A DNA stretch of 64,000 nt from positions 26,491,254-26,555,253 of the forward strand of contig NC_087065.1 in the NCBI RefSeq assembly GCF_963678635.1, written 5' to 3'. Shown here piece by piece: positions 1 through 10,940 of the stretch. The notes beneath the pieces are model-generated. The model saw nothing but the letters and a program-made list of their open reading frames with translations, was not told where the DNA came from and ran no database searches. Both the position numbers and the translations under genes were made by a program. The stretch is from Symsagittifera roscoffensis. Lineage: Eukaryota > Xenacoelomorpha > Acoela > Convolutidae. Position 1 is the stretch's first letter; every line of letters begins with the position of its first letter.

Positions 1-640
1 GTATTTTATCGAGTCCTTTAAAATCTCACTTTTCGAGGGTTTAAATTCAGTCATGCCCTTTTCACGTATACAAATACTTCGTCCAGTCGCTCCATGTGGT
101 CCCTCTAGGGTAGGTGTCGCGACCACCACGTCGTCCACGTAACACATCACCAAGTTGCCATATTTCTTTGTCACACTTGTTAGTGCCTGTGCCATTAGTC
201 GCTGAAATGTGGCTGTCGCGTTGCAGAGGCCAAAGGGCATCCTCTTCCATTGGAACAGCTTCACCTTGCAAGCAAACTCCGTTTTAACCCTACCTTGTTT
301 CCTAAGCGGCACCTGCCAAAAGGCCGACCCCAGATCAAGAGTTGTGAAAAGTTTTGCATCGCTCAATTTTGAAAGACTTTCATCTTTTCTAGGTAAGGGA
401 TAGGCACCGTGACGGAGTTCAGTTATGGAAAGTTGCAACAGATTCTCAAATGATCTCCTTTCTTTTTTGCCATCACTAATCGTCTGGATTGTTCTATCAT
501 ATCATACTCAAGTAAGGTTTCTATCTCTTTTCTACTTGCATCCATTTTGTTTGGGGTCATGCGCCTCGCCCCCTCCCTGTGCGGTACTGGCGACTCCTCT
601 AATTCTATTTCATGTTCAATGAAATTACAGCACCCGATGT
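1..640 (-). pseudogene. pol: G2 reverse transcriptase, N-terminal half
   Basis: Copies element RNA into DNA. The translated minus strand between 360 and 95 is an uninterrupted, textbook Gypsy RT core: LDLGSAFWQVPL (motif A, with the first catalytic Asp), QWKRMPFGLCNATATFQRLM (motif B) and CYVDDVVVATPTLE (motif C, YVDD). A one-base insertion near 95 shifts the frame immediately after motif C. Upstream of 360 the sequence degrades into multiple frames. RNase H and integrase should lie left of position 1. The remaining core is well preserved compared with the same region in the P blocks. Confidence 0.9.
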
Positions 641-675
641 CCGCTTTATGTCTAAAAAAATATCCTGATTCCTAT

Positions 676-1100
676 CTAGAATGTCCATGACGGCTCCGAG
701 CTGTTCGTTCGTATTTTGACCCTTAACAGTTCAATTTCTGGTAATACTGGTTTATCCATTTCCAAATCCTCCTGTGTGGGTCTGTCTGGGAAACTCGAAC
801 AGCTCGAAAGTCCATCGTCGGTTTCTGACTTAAGTGAACTTATAAGACCCAATGAAATTTTTATTTTTTTTTTCAATCTGCTCAGGATACAAATCTTGTC
901 CTTGTGATTCGGACAATAAAGAACTTCATACATTTTAACATTTTTTGTCAATTCATATCTAGTTTTCACCGGCAGTGCGTGTCCCAGCTCCGAGCCTCTC
1001 TGGATTTTGATCGGTATATCAAGAGTTTTCAGCAAAACACTGACGCAGAGTCCACTCTCGGTGATCGAGAATGGTCTACCTAAAATAGCAGCACTTTGGC
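676..1100 (-). pseudogene. G2 protease-RT linker
   Basis: An open frame of roughly 130 codons lies in the right place and orientation to link protease to RT. It includes the segments GRPFSITESGLCVSVLLKTL and IQRGSELGHALPVKTRYEL, which read as a beta-rich domain commonly seen between protease and RT in Gypsy elements, then an acidic Ser/Cys-rich stretch. No catalytic motif is present. It is separated from the protease by a palindromic insertion (1,111-1,161) and from RT by frame breaks near 640. Assignment rests on synteny within the element. Confidence 0.55.
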
Positions 1101-1110
1101 TTTTAGGACT

Positions 1111-1161
1111 CTACTATTCTAATATTCTACTGCGGAGCATAGTAGAATAGTAGGATAGTAG
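1111..1161. repeat. Near-perfect palindrome (21-bp arms, 9-nt loop)
   Basis: The left arm (1,111-1,131) and right arm (1,141-1,161) are reverse complements at 19 of 21 positions, separated by the loop GCGGAGCAT. It interrupts the G2 linker coding sequence, so it is either an insertion or later expansion. A small foldback/MITE remnant or a replication-generated hairpin are both possible. Confidence 0.8.
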
Positions 1162-1325
1162 ATTCTACTTATTATTGCGGCATTTTTCTTTTTCAACATC
1201 ACCCTTCCACTCAAGAAAACAGGAGCTGTATTTTCATTCGCAATTGTCAAAATTCCGGTTTAATTACTTACTTCCTTTCCGAATTTTGAATCCTGAAAAT
1301 CGCATTGTTGAGATCAATCGTTACA

Positions 1326-2061
1326 TCAAAATTCCCGAAATCTCTGTCTAAAACAAAATTGATTTGACTCATCTGGATTTTCCACAACCAGAAAACTCAT
1401 CCACAGGTTGCGTTCCCCCAAATTCAGAGCTATTATTGAGGTTCTTCCAAGAACCCTCAAGGCTCCTTTGTTTGCTGTTGACAGCCATATCCTTGAGTCT
1501 ATCAGATCCCTTTTGTAGAATCCCAATCTTCTCCATGCTTCTATTGGTATCACACTCAAGGCAGCTCCCGTATCCAACAGCCCTCGTAATTGGGTCTTTT
1601 TTTTCCGCTTATGTCTAGTACTTGTGCGGATACATCTGCCTCTGTTTCCAAGTGCTTGGCATCTTCTTCTAGCATGGCACGCATGGTACAATGCCCAATC
1701 GATCTCACTTTGAGTTCTTCTCGACCCATGTAGATACGACCGGCTTGATCTTCGTCACACGTTATCATTGTATTCGTGTAGATCTTAATTCCATCAATAT
1801 TCAACATGGTCTCATATGGACCATAGGCTTCTGTGTATCTGCTGTCTATACTCATTGATTTTCCACCCCCTCTCTCGTGAGTAATGCTCTAGGTGTTTTC
1901 GAATGAGTTTGTGAGCTGATTGAGCGCAGATAGTCAGCATATTCATCTAAAAGCATCAATATTTGGTCGCTTGGGTTACTCAGATTTCTCGTTACTTCAT
2001 GTCCGCCAACCGTGATAATTGACATGATTCTCGCCCCAATATTTGTTATTCCAATCACCAA
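1326..2061 (-). pseudogene. G2 protease region (retropepsin) with upstream spacer
   Basis: The retropepsin catalytic motif is visible as LLDTGAALSVIP at about 1,600, followed by a plausible flap and second-half region. Retropepsins are aspartic proteases that dimerise and cut Gag-Pol. An upstream spacer (2,061-1,556) rich in Glu, Asp and Met joins it to the gag knuckle. A frameshift in a run of A residues just before the DTG motif splits spacer and protease into two frames. The protease frame then continues to about 1,326. Family identity comes from the DTG core plus its position between gag and RT; the spacer has no recognised function. Confidence 0.7.
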
Positions 2062-2206
2062 TTTCGACGTGGTGCAGTTGCTCTTGACCGTCAGATTGTC
2101 ACTCGTCTCGGGTTTCCGTGTTGCTATTGAGATTGTCTCGTTCCTCTGTTACTTTTCTTTTTCCTGCTTCAGCCTTTTTCGATTTCTTTTGTCATCAAGC
2201 CTTATT

Positions 2207-4293
2207 TTACTTTGTTGCTGCTTTCTCGTATATTAATCCTTGTGAATTTTTCGTGTTAGCCTCTCCGGCATCTCTCTCTTCGGTCACGGCCTTCATTGAT
2301 ATTTTCGTTAACTCACCACTTGTCATCTCCTTGTTCAGCAAGTCGTTCTCAGCTTGTATATTCCTGGTATTCTTCACCGCATCAAGTGCTAACTTGTGTT
2401 TTGGGTGATTCTGATTCTTTACTGCTTCCCAAAACAGTGGACAGTCCAATCTAAAGTGGCCTTCTTGATTGCAGAAAAATCACCTCGCGCCTATCTTAAT
2501 AACCAAGCCCTTATAAAACTCTTGTTTGTAAGAGGTGAAATCCGCTACGTGGTAATCTGCTGAGCCACATGACCTCCGTTTGCCATGTCGCCCTCGGCTT
2601 GTACCACGACCACCTCTGTTGTTGGCTTCCTCCTTGCAGGTTCCTACTGTCTGAAAATGAGTATTTCTTCGGTTTCATTAATATGTACCTTCTAGACTTC
2701 TGTCTCATCTCTTCTGGGGTTTGCGCATTATCGTTCGATGGCGTGTAGTAAGCTGCCAAAATTGTTCTCAGGTCGTCATTTTTCACCCCGTCAATGAATT
2801 TCGATGCAATGCTAAAATTTCTCCTTATAGTTGATTCTTCTGGATCGCTTCTTCTTCGTAAGCTCTCTAGATCATCCAGGAAGCGATCAATCGATTCCTC
2901 ATCTCTGTGTCTCCTTTTCTCAAATCTCATCATGGCTCGGTGCCCTCTCAACACGGATCCGAATCAGTTCAGCAAAATTTCAAAAATCTTGTCCGCCGTG
3001 TCACGTTCCTCTTCCTTCTTGGCCACCACGCACCACGTCTTTCATCATTTAGGATGTCTTGATCAAGGTGTAGTCTCAATACCTCAACCCAGGTATCTAT
3101 GAAACCATCCGAGTCATCTTTGAATTCCTCTGGCTTCATGAAAATTTTTCTCTGTTTACCTCCTTCTCTATCGCTCAACGCTGTGTTCCTTGTGGCGAAT
3201 GCTTCAAGTGTCCTGTTCATCATTTCCCAAGTATTTGCCCATGTCATGGCATCAGGTGTTACACTCGTGTGTGTTCTCGAGTCCCTTGGTATCCTTGCTG
3301 AGTTCGGCACTCCACCTTTCATGGCCGTTTTGCTTATCCCCGATCTCTTGTTGTTGTTGATCTGAGGTAATGTAGTAGATTCCTGTTTCTTGCGTTGAGG
3401 TTCCACAAAGTCAAACCTTGCTCCGATTACCTTTTCTGTTTTGTCTGATACCGTTTTCTCTTGAGCAAAAGAGTTTCTCAAGAGTGCATCCAATTTGGCT
3501 TGTATGGCACAAGAACTCTCTGCTTGGTCTCTGTTCATTGTGTCCAATCTCGTCTCTAGACTCCATAACTTCTCGTTTACGGTCTCATACCGCCTTTTAA
3601 TTTCCTCCATATTTCTCTTGATATGTTTCTCCCGCTCCTTGTCTGTTGTCTCCACTTTGTTCGCCATCTGTTGTAGCTCTTCTTCTGTGGCTCTCGCTAA
3701 AGCAAAGTAGTTGTCCAGATTCTCATTTTTTTTATGTCGAAGTTCCTTCTTTAGTTCCTGGTGGTTCTCCTCGCTGGGCTTTAGCTTTTTGTTTATCTGT
3801 TCCAACTTTGACATCAAGTCTTCAACTCAACTAGTGGTATTATCGATTCTGCTGCTTGCACATTTTCGTGACCCGCTGCTCCCTCTATGGATTCCTCTTT
3901 CCCCTGGCCAGCTTCTGTGATTATTGTGGAAACTGTACCAAAAGTTTTGCTCCTTTCGGTCCCTGTTGTCACATCCTTCTGCTCTCTCGGTTTTACTCCG
4001 ACCATCGCCGCAAGTTTTGCCATGAACGACGTTCGCTTCGTTTGCGAATCGTCCCTTATCGTTCCCGGTGTGTTGTTAGTGATTTCGTCTCCATTGCCTA
4101 TCGGTGAGAGCTCAATTGTCTTTGTTCCATGTTCTTCTACATTTGGCATAGGTGACGATTCCGTCGTTTTTCGTTCCAATCCATCTATGCTCTTCTCTGG
4201 CGTCTCAAAATCAATTTCCGTGTCGGGCACATTCATTTGATTAGTCTGCTTTTCTTCGGTCTTCTGCTCCTTGTTGCTTCTGGTGTTGACCAT
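2207..4293 (-). pseudogene. gag: G2 gag polyprotein (capsid and zinc knuckle), broken
   Basis: Encodes the structural protein that packages element RNA into virus-like particles. I favour the start at 4,293 (MVNTRSNKEQ) over an ATG eight codons upstream, because such charged starts are typical of Gypsy gag. A charged, low-complexity N-terminus (to about 3,814) is followed, after a frameshift, by a long Lys/Glu-rich coiled coil (3,817-3,100) and then a capsid-like helical stretch (about 3,100-2,511) with another frameshift near 2,960. A CCHC-type knuckle (CNQEGHFRLDC) sits at about 2,440-2,475, but the codon expected for its first cysteine is TGA (2,480-2,482). At least three lesions make it non-functional. 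Confidence 0.75.
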
Positions 4294-4639
4294 GTTAACT
4301 GAAATATTTTTTCTCATTACTCTGGGGTTTGTAGGTGTTTACTTCCCTTGTGTTAACTGTTGGTTTTGCTTAAGTCCTACCCCTCTCCTTTTCTTGTTCT
4401 CTTCATGATGTTGATTTACATTTTTCGTTTTTTTACAATTCCGACTATGTACAGGTGTTAATGTAAAAACGTAGTCAAAGTTTAAGAAAAGCCCCAATAC
4501 TTTTAAATGTTCAAACTGGTTAAAACGATTTCAGTCTAAAATCTATTCTACAATCCGAGTTAAAATTTTACTAATCCTAGTGTTCTTCCCGTTTCCCCGA
4601 AGCTATTTATTGACCTTAATGGTTTTTTAGTCCCTGTCT

Positions 4640-4985
4640 TAGGTTTTCGGATACTCAATCCACTATCCCACGATTTTTAGGTGCTGGGATACTTGTTTTA
4701 CTATCCGAGGATTTCAGGTGTTGGGATACTTAATTCACTATCCCAGGACTTTAGGTGTTGGGATACTTAATTTACTATTCCAGAGCTTTAGGTGTTGAAA
4801 TACTTAATTTACTATCCCAGAATTTTAGGTGTTGGGACCCTTAATTCACTATCCCAGGACTTTAGGTGTTGGGACCCTTAAATCACTATCCCAGGACTCA
4901 AGTTTTAAGACCCTTAAATCCTTATCCCAGGACTCAAGTGTTGGGAACCTTAAATCACTATCCCAGGACTCAGGTGTTGAAATTC
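4640..4985. repeat. Minisatellite, about 9 units of 37-38 bp, each a hairpin
   Basis: Consecutive units share the pattern AGGTGTTGGGATA, an AT-rich centre, then CTATCCCAGGACTTT. Within each unit TGGGATA and TATCCCA are reverse complements around a roughly 10-nt loop, so every unit can fold. Units drift toward the gag-distal end (GGGATAC becomes GGGACCC). The array sits upstream of G2 gag on the minus strand, in the expected 5' untranslated or LTR-proximal region, and ends where the P-type sequence begins. Confidence 0.85.
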
Positions 4986-5189
4986 TAATTTATTAGGGAA
5001 CATTATTTTCTATTTTGTTTATGATGAAGTGCTTTTCATTGTTTGTCAGTTGCTACAAAGGTCAAACTTGGTTACTACAAACAATGTCAAGTTATGTCAA
5101 TAAGCAATTCAAAGAAGTAAAATAATTGTTTTCCCTTGTGACTGAGTTGATTTTCCGAGTTGATTACGAAAGAACATGTCAAATCCAAA

Positions 5190-5194
5190 CTTTG
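5190..5194. other. Uninterrupted (empty) G1 insertion target
   Basis: CTTTG at this position is followed directly by ACATCAAATA. At the equivalent sites near 12,875 and 34,824 the same context is interrupted by G1 elements. It therefore represents the pre-insertion state and independently confirms the G1 boundaries. Confidence 0.85.
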
Positions 5195-6349
5195 ACATCA
5201 AATACGGCAAAAATCACCTCCAAATTACACATTCTGTTCTCTTTCGAAATTTTGGCTAGGCTTTTGCTGTTTTTCAGCTCGCTCTTCTCTAGTACTTTTT
5301 CTGTTTCAAATCATTAAGTAATGGCTCTCGGTCTTCCACACTGATGAAAATCAACTCACATTCATCTTCAATGCCCAAACCACCAGTCCCATGATAGTCG
5401 AAATCTTTATAATCCGTTTTACAGAATTGGCGGAAATTTACAGAATTGACAAGCTGAAATAAGATCAAATGGGTGTGTAGATTTTTTTTCACGGTGACTA
5501 CCGCAATTTTGATCTCCTTGGTCCCTCCTATTTGCACTATAAGCAGGGAGGTTGCTTGTTTTTAAAATCATCCAGTATCGGTCTTCCGCATTTATGAATG
5601 TCATATTTTGAAAGCCTTGTCGACTTCATAGCCCAAACCACTAGTCACGCGATAGTGAAAGCAGGTTTCATTCTCGTTTTGAAAATGAACCAGCTATTTA
5701 GCTAAATGAACTTGCTCATTGCCTTTTCCGTGAACGAAGTTGGCGTCTTTTTTTTCTGCTTAATCCTTTCATCATAATTTAGTCTGATTGAACTGTTCCA
5801 ACAAAAACAATTAGTCCGGTCGAGATATTGGAGTCACTTTTTTTCAGTCAAGACGCTATCCTCCTTTTAATTGGGGGTCGTTTCACCCTTTAGTCTTGTG
5901 TTTCTCTTCTCACAATAATTCTTTCCGTCAAACTCATGTCGTCATCAAGCCCTGGAATGAATTGCAAGTCAAACACGAAAAAATTTCGGGGCAAACAATG
6001 AACTCAAAGTTTTTAATTTCGATATCCTACTTCATGTCAAAACGCAAGATCAAGAACTTTAAATTTCGCAGAAGCAAAAAAATGGGGTTGAGTAACATTG
6101 AAACAGGATGTTAAAAGCAGGTCAAGGAATAAAATCAAGTTTTAAAAAATGAAAAAAAATGATACAATAATAATAAAACACTATACAATAAACAAAAAGT
6201 TCTAGTAACTAGGATTTTGAGAAACGCCGAGACAGTTATCACATAAAGTTTTTCAGAACTAGAGAAAAAACAAAAAACATTGAATGTTTCTTACTTCAAA
6301 CTTAAAATATTTTAATACCCACCAAAAATAGGCTCCATATTTTTTCAGG
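5195..6349. other. Non-coding part of block P, probably G2 3' end
   Basis: No coding sequence is evident. The stretch is AT-rich with short repeated phrases such as CAGGGCTCG around 6,350-6,420. It lies downstream of the minus-strand RNase H remnant in all three P copies, so it is probably the degenerate 3' untranslated or LTR region of G2. This is inference. Confidence 0.4.
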
Positions 6350-7196
6350 GCTCGATTGTTAGCGCTCGCTGTTCAGGGTTCGATTTTCAGGGCTCGTTGT
6401 TCAGGGCTTAATTTTTTACGCATAGAGACCGCTCCCAAGGTAATCTCTATATTTTTCACAAAAAGCAAAGACTGCGAAAATTTCAGGTTTTGTTAAACCA
6501 TACTTCATCTCGGTTTCATTGAGACTTTTGCTATCATAAGCTACAGGTCGCAGAATGCACCGCGCGTTTCACACCTGTTCTTGATAGAATATCCCTGAAA
6601 TTGACAGCACAGTCGCATCAGTGCCTATTACGAACACCCTTTTTTCAGTGGGCTTGCCGTGGACTGGAGTCTCGCGTAGCTTGGGTTAGTATTTTCGAAG
6701 AAAACTTCTTCGTTTTTTGTGAATTTCTTGCCCCCTGTTTTGGATAAGTCGCTGCATGAGATCTATTTTGTCTGCATATACTGTGAATAACTAACTCCCG
6801 ATAAAAATTTGCAAAACCAAGAAAACTCATCCATTGAGTGTCTCTTTTTGTTGCTTTGCGTGTCAGTACAGCTTCAACAGCTTCGATGTGAGTGAAACAC
6901 TTGTCCAGTCTTTCGATGTGGTCTTCCAGTGTTGGTGTTGCGATCATACCATCGTCAATTTAGCATATAACCAAGTTTCCGTATTTTTTCTGTTTCTTTC
7001 GTGAATGCATGAGCCAGTAACGTTGAAACGTGGCTGGCTGTCGCATTGGACAGTTCAAAAGGCATTCTTTTCCACTGAACAGTCTTTGCCATGCAAAGCC
7101 TATCTTTAATCGGTTCTTTTATCTCGTATCCCACCGGCATCTCATTCTCCTCCCTGCACGCCTATGCATATTGTCATAGTCATTCTCGTAATACCC
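6350..7196 (-). pseudogene. pol: G2 pol remnant (RT to RNase H) in P1
   Basis: Minus-strand fragments match the G2 RT at the window start: QWKRMPFELSNATA (about 7,060, motif B), ATPTLEDHIERLDKCF (about 6,940), the connection segment MSFLGFANFYRELV (about 6,800), then an RNase H-like tail toward 6,400. In-frame stops and frameshifts occur throughout, including a stop in place of the motif C region. At 7,196 homology to G2 stops abruptly, whereas in P3 it continues. The copy is clearly dead. Confidence 0.8.
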
Positions 7197-9475
7197 TATG
7201 TTTTTAGATAGAATGATTTTGTACTTTCTCTGTGGCTAAATTTTATTTTATGAAAAACTTACCTAATCTTACTTGGTTGTGATTTATGATCAAGGGTTGG
7301 AGAATAGTAAATCAATCCACAAGGTTCAGCTTTACTTAGAACACAAGTAAATCGTTAGAAACTACTTTGAATCCTACTAAGCTTATGATGTGTTTAAGCC
7401 TGGGTCAACTAAGAGGAGGGGCTTAAATGAGGGATGAGTAACAAAAGTTCTTCATTATTTATCTCAATTAGAATGGTTAGTTGTTCAAAAAAGTTTTTTA
7501 ATCTTGGGTCGTTGGTAAGTGTTGGAGAGTGAATCGACGATTGAAATCGTTAGACACTTTTTAATAGGAGGTGGGAAGAACAAAAATGTTCTGATTGATA
7601 CAAAGAAAGCATGATGATCATGATACAAGAATGATCAAATTTAGGATTAGGTATAATATTAAAGATCCAAGGATAGTTTTGATGATCTGGTTTAACGAAA
7701 TTTCAAATTTTTATGAAATAACGATGGGCTTTTTCAAAAAAAAAAGTTTACGGTTTAAGTTTAGTGGAAGCTTCTAATTTGAAACGGGTTGATTTAAAAA
7801 TTAGGAGTTCGAATGATTTTAATTTCTGAGTGATTTTGGTTATGTCTTAGATGAAAGAACAAGGAAGCTAGGATTTGAGTCCTTTAGAAGCAAGGAACTT
7901 TTTATAAATTTAAAAAAGCTAACTTAAAATTAATTTACTAACTGAATTTTGTGTTATTTACTCAATTATTTTATAAAATTACAAAAAAAACTTTTAAGTT
8001 ATTGCATATTCGATGAAATGAGCGATATTTGTATCTTTTTATCAATCGTTCTTATTTTATATTTTATTGAGAGGTATGTTGTTTGGAAATGAATCTCACT
8101 GCTCCAAGTAATTTCTATTTCATGTTAGTGAATGAAAATCTACTGCATTGAGAATTCTGTAGAAAAATAACCTTTGCAGTCTGCGTCGTTTCACGATATA
8201 GCGATTCTGTCTCTTGTTCGGGCTTTGACCTGGTGTTTGCCGTATCGTTTGAAGCAAAAGATTAAAATTATATTGATACGTAGAGAAAAATTAAAATTGA
8301 TACGTAGAGACATACTTAATAAGTTTTCTATCCTTTCCGACTTTTTGTGATGTATTTTTAACGTTTTTCTATTGAATTTGCTAAGTTTAAAATTGTTGAG
8401 TACTTGTTCGAGACTCTTGGTTGCACCAGATGAGTCTTAGTCTGAGGTGGCTCACTCATAGAATATTTTCAGATAAGGTACACCGTGTAATCATCACGCT
8501 ACCTTATTTTCGGCCGGATAGATTCGAGCAACTTCTTAGTCCGATCCTATCTTACTCTTGTATCACTTTGTCTCAATAGATCTAGTGTATACTGGTATTT
8601 GCGAGTTAGATATCAGGAACTATTCTGAAGGAGAACAACTGTTTTCTAAATTATATTTATTTTGTTTTGATGTTTAAACTATGAATAGTTTCAGCGTTAC
8701 AAATAATTCTAAGTGTTAGTTATGGATCATGATTGGTTAATAAGAAACATTTTATAGAGATAGTTTTATCAGTAATATGATTGGATGTAAATACGAGTTT
8801 TAAACAGGATCCAGTTTTAGTCTAATTCTCGCTCGTGATCTACTGAAAAGTGTATTTTTTTGTCATTTATGGTGGATTGATTTTTTGCAAGCGGTGCATG
8901 AAGAACAATTGATGTTTTTTTCATATATAGTCATACTTGTCATTGAGTAAACGCAATATGAGATGTGGATGCTTCCAATACAATGTTTTGTCAATGGCAA
9001 AAACTCTTCCACTCCCATTTTAGTTTGATGTTAAAAACTTATGGCACAAAAAAAAAGATTTTTTTTTAAAATCAAGTTGGATACTTTTTCGAAAAAAAGA
9101 TAGCTTCCTTGTTTCTAGCTTGCTTGTTTCTAGTTTGTAAGACAACTAAAATTGCTCTCATACAAAGCATCCTTCTGAAAACTTTTACAAAAAATGGCAA
9201 AAAATATTTATTTGCATACTAGTGACGAGGGTTCAAGTTAGTGACAAATTGATATGAGTAATTCGAGAAAAACGAACCTGCTGGTAAAGATTGTGCTGAA
9301 ACCAAAGTTGTGGACCTTTGTAACGAGAAACTGAATTGAATGGCTGGGTTTTTATTTTCACAACCTAAGTTAAATTTCATCAATTTTTCCCAATGCAGGT
9401 TTTAAATTTTTCATCGAAATTTTTCAATATAATTTCAGTGTTTCCGATCCTTACGGACCTGCAACGGTCTTAAAT

Positions 9476-9478
<3 letters not shown>
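7197..9478. other. AT-rich non-coding stretch of P1
   Basis: No coding sequence, RNA gene or recognisable element is seen. The stretch is conserved in P2 (29,621-31,547) apart from the block at 8,805-9,136. It begins exactly where homology between P1/P2 and P3 ends. Confidence 0.5.
8805..9136. repeat. About 330-bp block present only in P1
   Basis: In P2 the flanking text is joined directly (near 31,208). Either a small insertion occurred in P1 or a deletion in P2. No terminal inverted repeat or target duplication is obvious, and the block has no coding potential. Confidence 0.6.
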
Positions 9479-9517
<39 letters not shown>

Positions 9518-9537
9518 CGCACACACACACACACACA

Positions 9538-9634
<97 letters not shown>

Positions 9635-9643
9635 TCTGTCTCA
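9479..9643. repeat. (CT)n / (CA)n compound microsatellite
   Basis: About 165 bp of CT dinucleotides interrupted by a CA tract. The P2 allele (31,548-31,673) is shorter, showing length change after duplication. Apparent open frames here are translations of simple repeats. Confidence 0.95.
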
Positions 9644-10118
9644 GTGACTTTCTTCAAATTATTGTGTTCATTAATTTGCTGAAAAAAAAGCTGAAAAAAT
9701 CAAAAATAAAAAAATTTCCGCACAACCGAATTTGATAAAGATATTTTTGCTATGAAAATTAGGAATTATATCCAACTGGGAAAAAAACTACCTCAGAATA
9801 GCGTATTTTTACACAATTAGGAAATTTCCAAATCTTTTTGCTCACAGTCTTCTGAATCATGCGTTATTTTTGTTACCACTGTTGCATTATGATAGTCTAC
9901 TATTTCTACTGTCATAGTTTGGGGGAAAAATAAACGAAAAATGAATTACGAGGCCTCTTTCATAACGGAGAAAAACTTGGAAATTATCCGATCAAAATTG
10001 TTTTTACAGCAAATATTAGCAATCACCAATTCCTTTGATTCAGATACACTATAAATTAACTGAACAGTTGAAAAACTCAGTTTGAATCTCACCACAATTA
10101 ATACAAAAAGCGGACTAA

Positions 10119-10940
10119 AAAGAAGTCTTCTCAAATCGACGACAAAGAAACTGCCTCGGTCTCGTCTCTTTCACTGCACACAGAATAAAAGAGGATAAGC
10201 TTACAATTGTTGGTACATTAATTCTTGATTTAGCTAAAAAGAATGATCAAGATCGAATTCCATTAATTAAAAAAACCGAAACTTTAGTTAATGTTGATCT
10301 ACAGCAATACAGATAGCTTAATATAGGCTGTGAAAACAGAAAAAATTTATCGAGATTTTGAATTTTTCAATTACGACTTGTGTTTCTCCATCTATCCCCG
10401 GAATTATCACGCTTACAGCAACGAAAATAAAAAGTTGGTCCATGAAGAAAAATAAGTGGACAAGTGGCGGAAGAAATTGTTGCCTTAAATTTCAAACTCT
10501 ACTCAATAGCTTTCTTTATTGTACTTACTCGTCCTCAACAAAACTGCCTGAAAAACTGTCGGTTCTTTATGTTCTATTAATGACCTTGTTTTTAGTTTTG
10601 TCCATGATTACTTGAAATAGTGTCACTTCGAGAAAAAGATTATTGCAAAAAATTATCTCTGTAAAATCGAAATAGCACGAAACACTAATGAAAATGGGCA
10701 ACAAACGATTACTTTCTTCTTTAGACAGCAAACGATATTTTTTCTGATGGTATCAGCTTCCAACATTTTGAAAACTCTCTGAAAAATAAAGATAATCAAA
10801 TAGAAGAACTTCCGTATATTGAAGACGAGACCTCCGAAAATGAACCGAACAATTTTCGGGAAAGCTTCTTGGAGCATGACTTATTCAATTTTGAAATGCC
10901 CGATCAAGGGTACTTCCAAGGGGAATGCAACGCTGAATAG
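10119..10940 (+). pseudogene. Decayed unidentified protein-coding gene in P1
   Basis: Several coding-like segments follow one another on the plus strand. (a) 10,119-10,316 is open for 66 codons and includes EDKLTIVGTLILDLAKKN. (b) 10,327-10,452 includes FEFFNYDLCFSIYPRNYHAY, ends in TAA, then reads on as VDKWRKKLLP. (c) About 10,572-10,710 includes SINDLVFSFVHDYLK and NYLCKIEIARNTNEN. (d) 10,725-10,937 is 71 codons, acidic, ending in TAG, and is preceded by a strong acceptor-like pyrimidine tract (TTTCTTCTTTAG). The composition is protein-like and unlike the flanks. The P2 copy has extra lesions. I do not recognise the family: it may be a captured host gene or a transposase remnant. Exon boundaries are inferred. 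Confidence 0.4.

Larger units (their letters stand above)
1..4317 (-). mobile_element. Ty3/Gypsy retroelement G2, front half, truncated by window edge
   Basis: Minus-strand gag, zinc knuckle, aspartic protease, linker and RT occur in the canonical Ty3/Gypsy order, reading from about 4,293 leftward off the window. The RT is in good condition around its YVDD box, whereas gag and protease are broken by frameshifts and stops, so this is a decayed copy. Pol pieces of the same family lie in the same orientation at 6.4-7.2, 28.8-29.6 and 43.4-44.2 kb. No LTR pair can be defined here because the 3' end lies outside the window. The untranslated region upstream of gag (4,318-4,985) contains a minisatellite. 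Family assignment is seen directly; copy boundaries are inferred. Confidence 0.88.

Noticed and set aside
9451-9657. Arg/Glu-repeat open frames over CT-rich tracts (also at 31,416-31,676)
   Set aside because: They are translations of the (CT)n/(CA)n microsatellite, with no independent coding signal.
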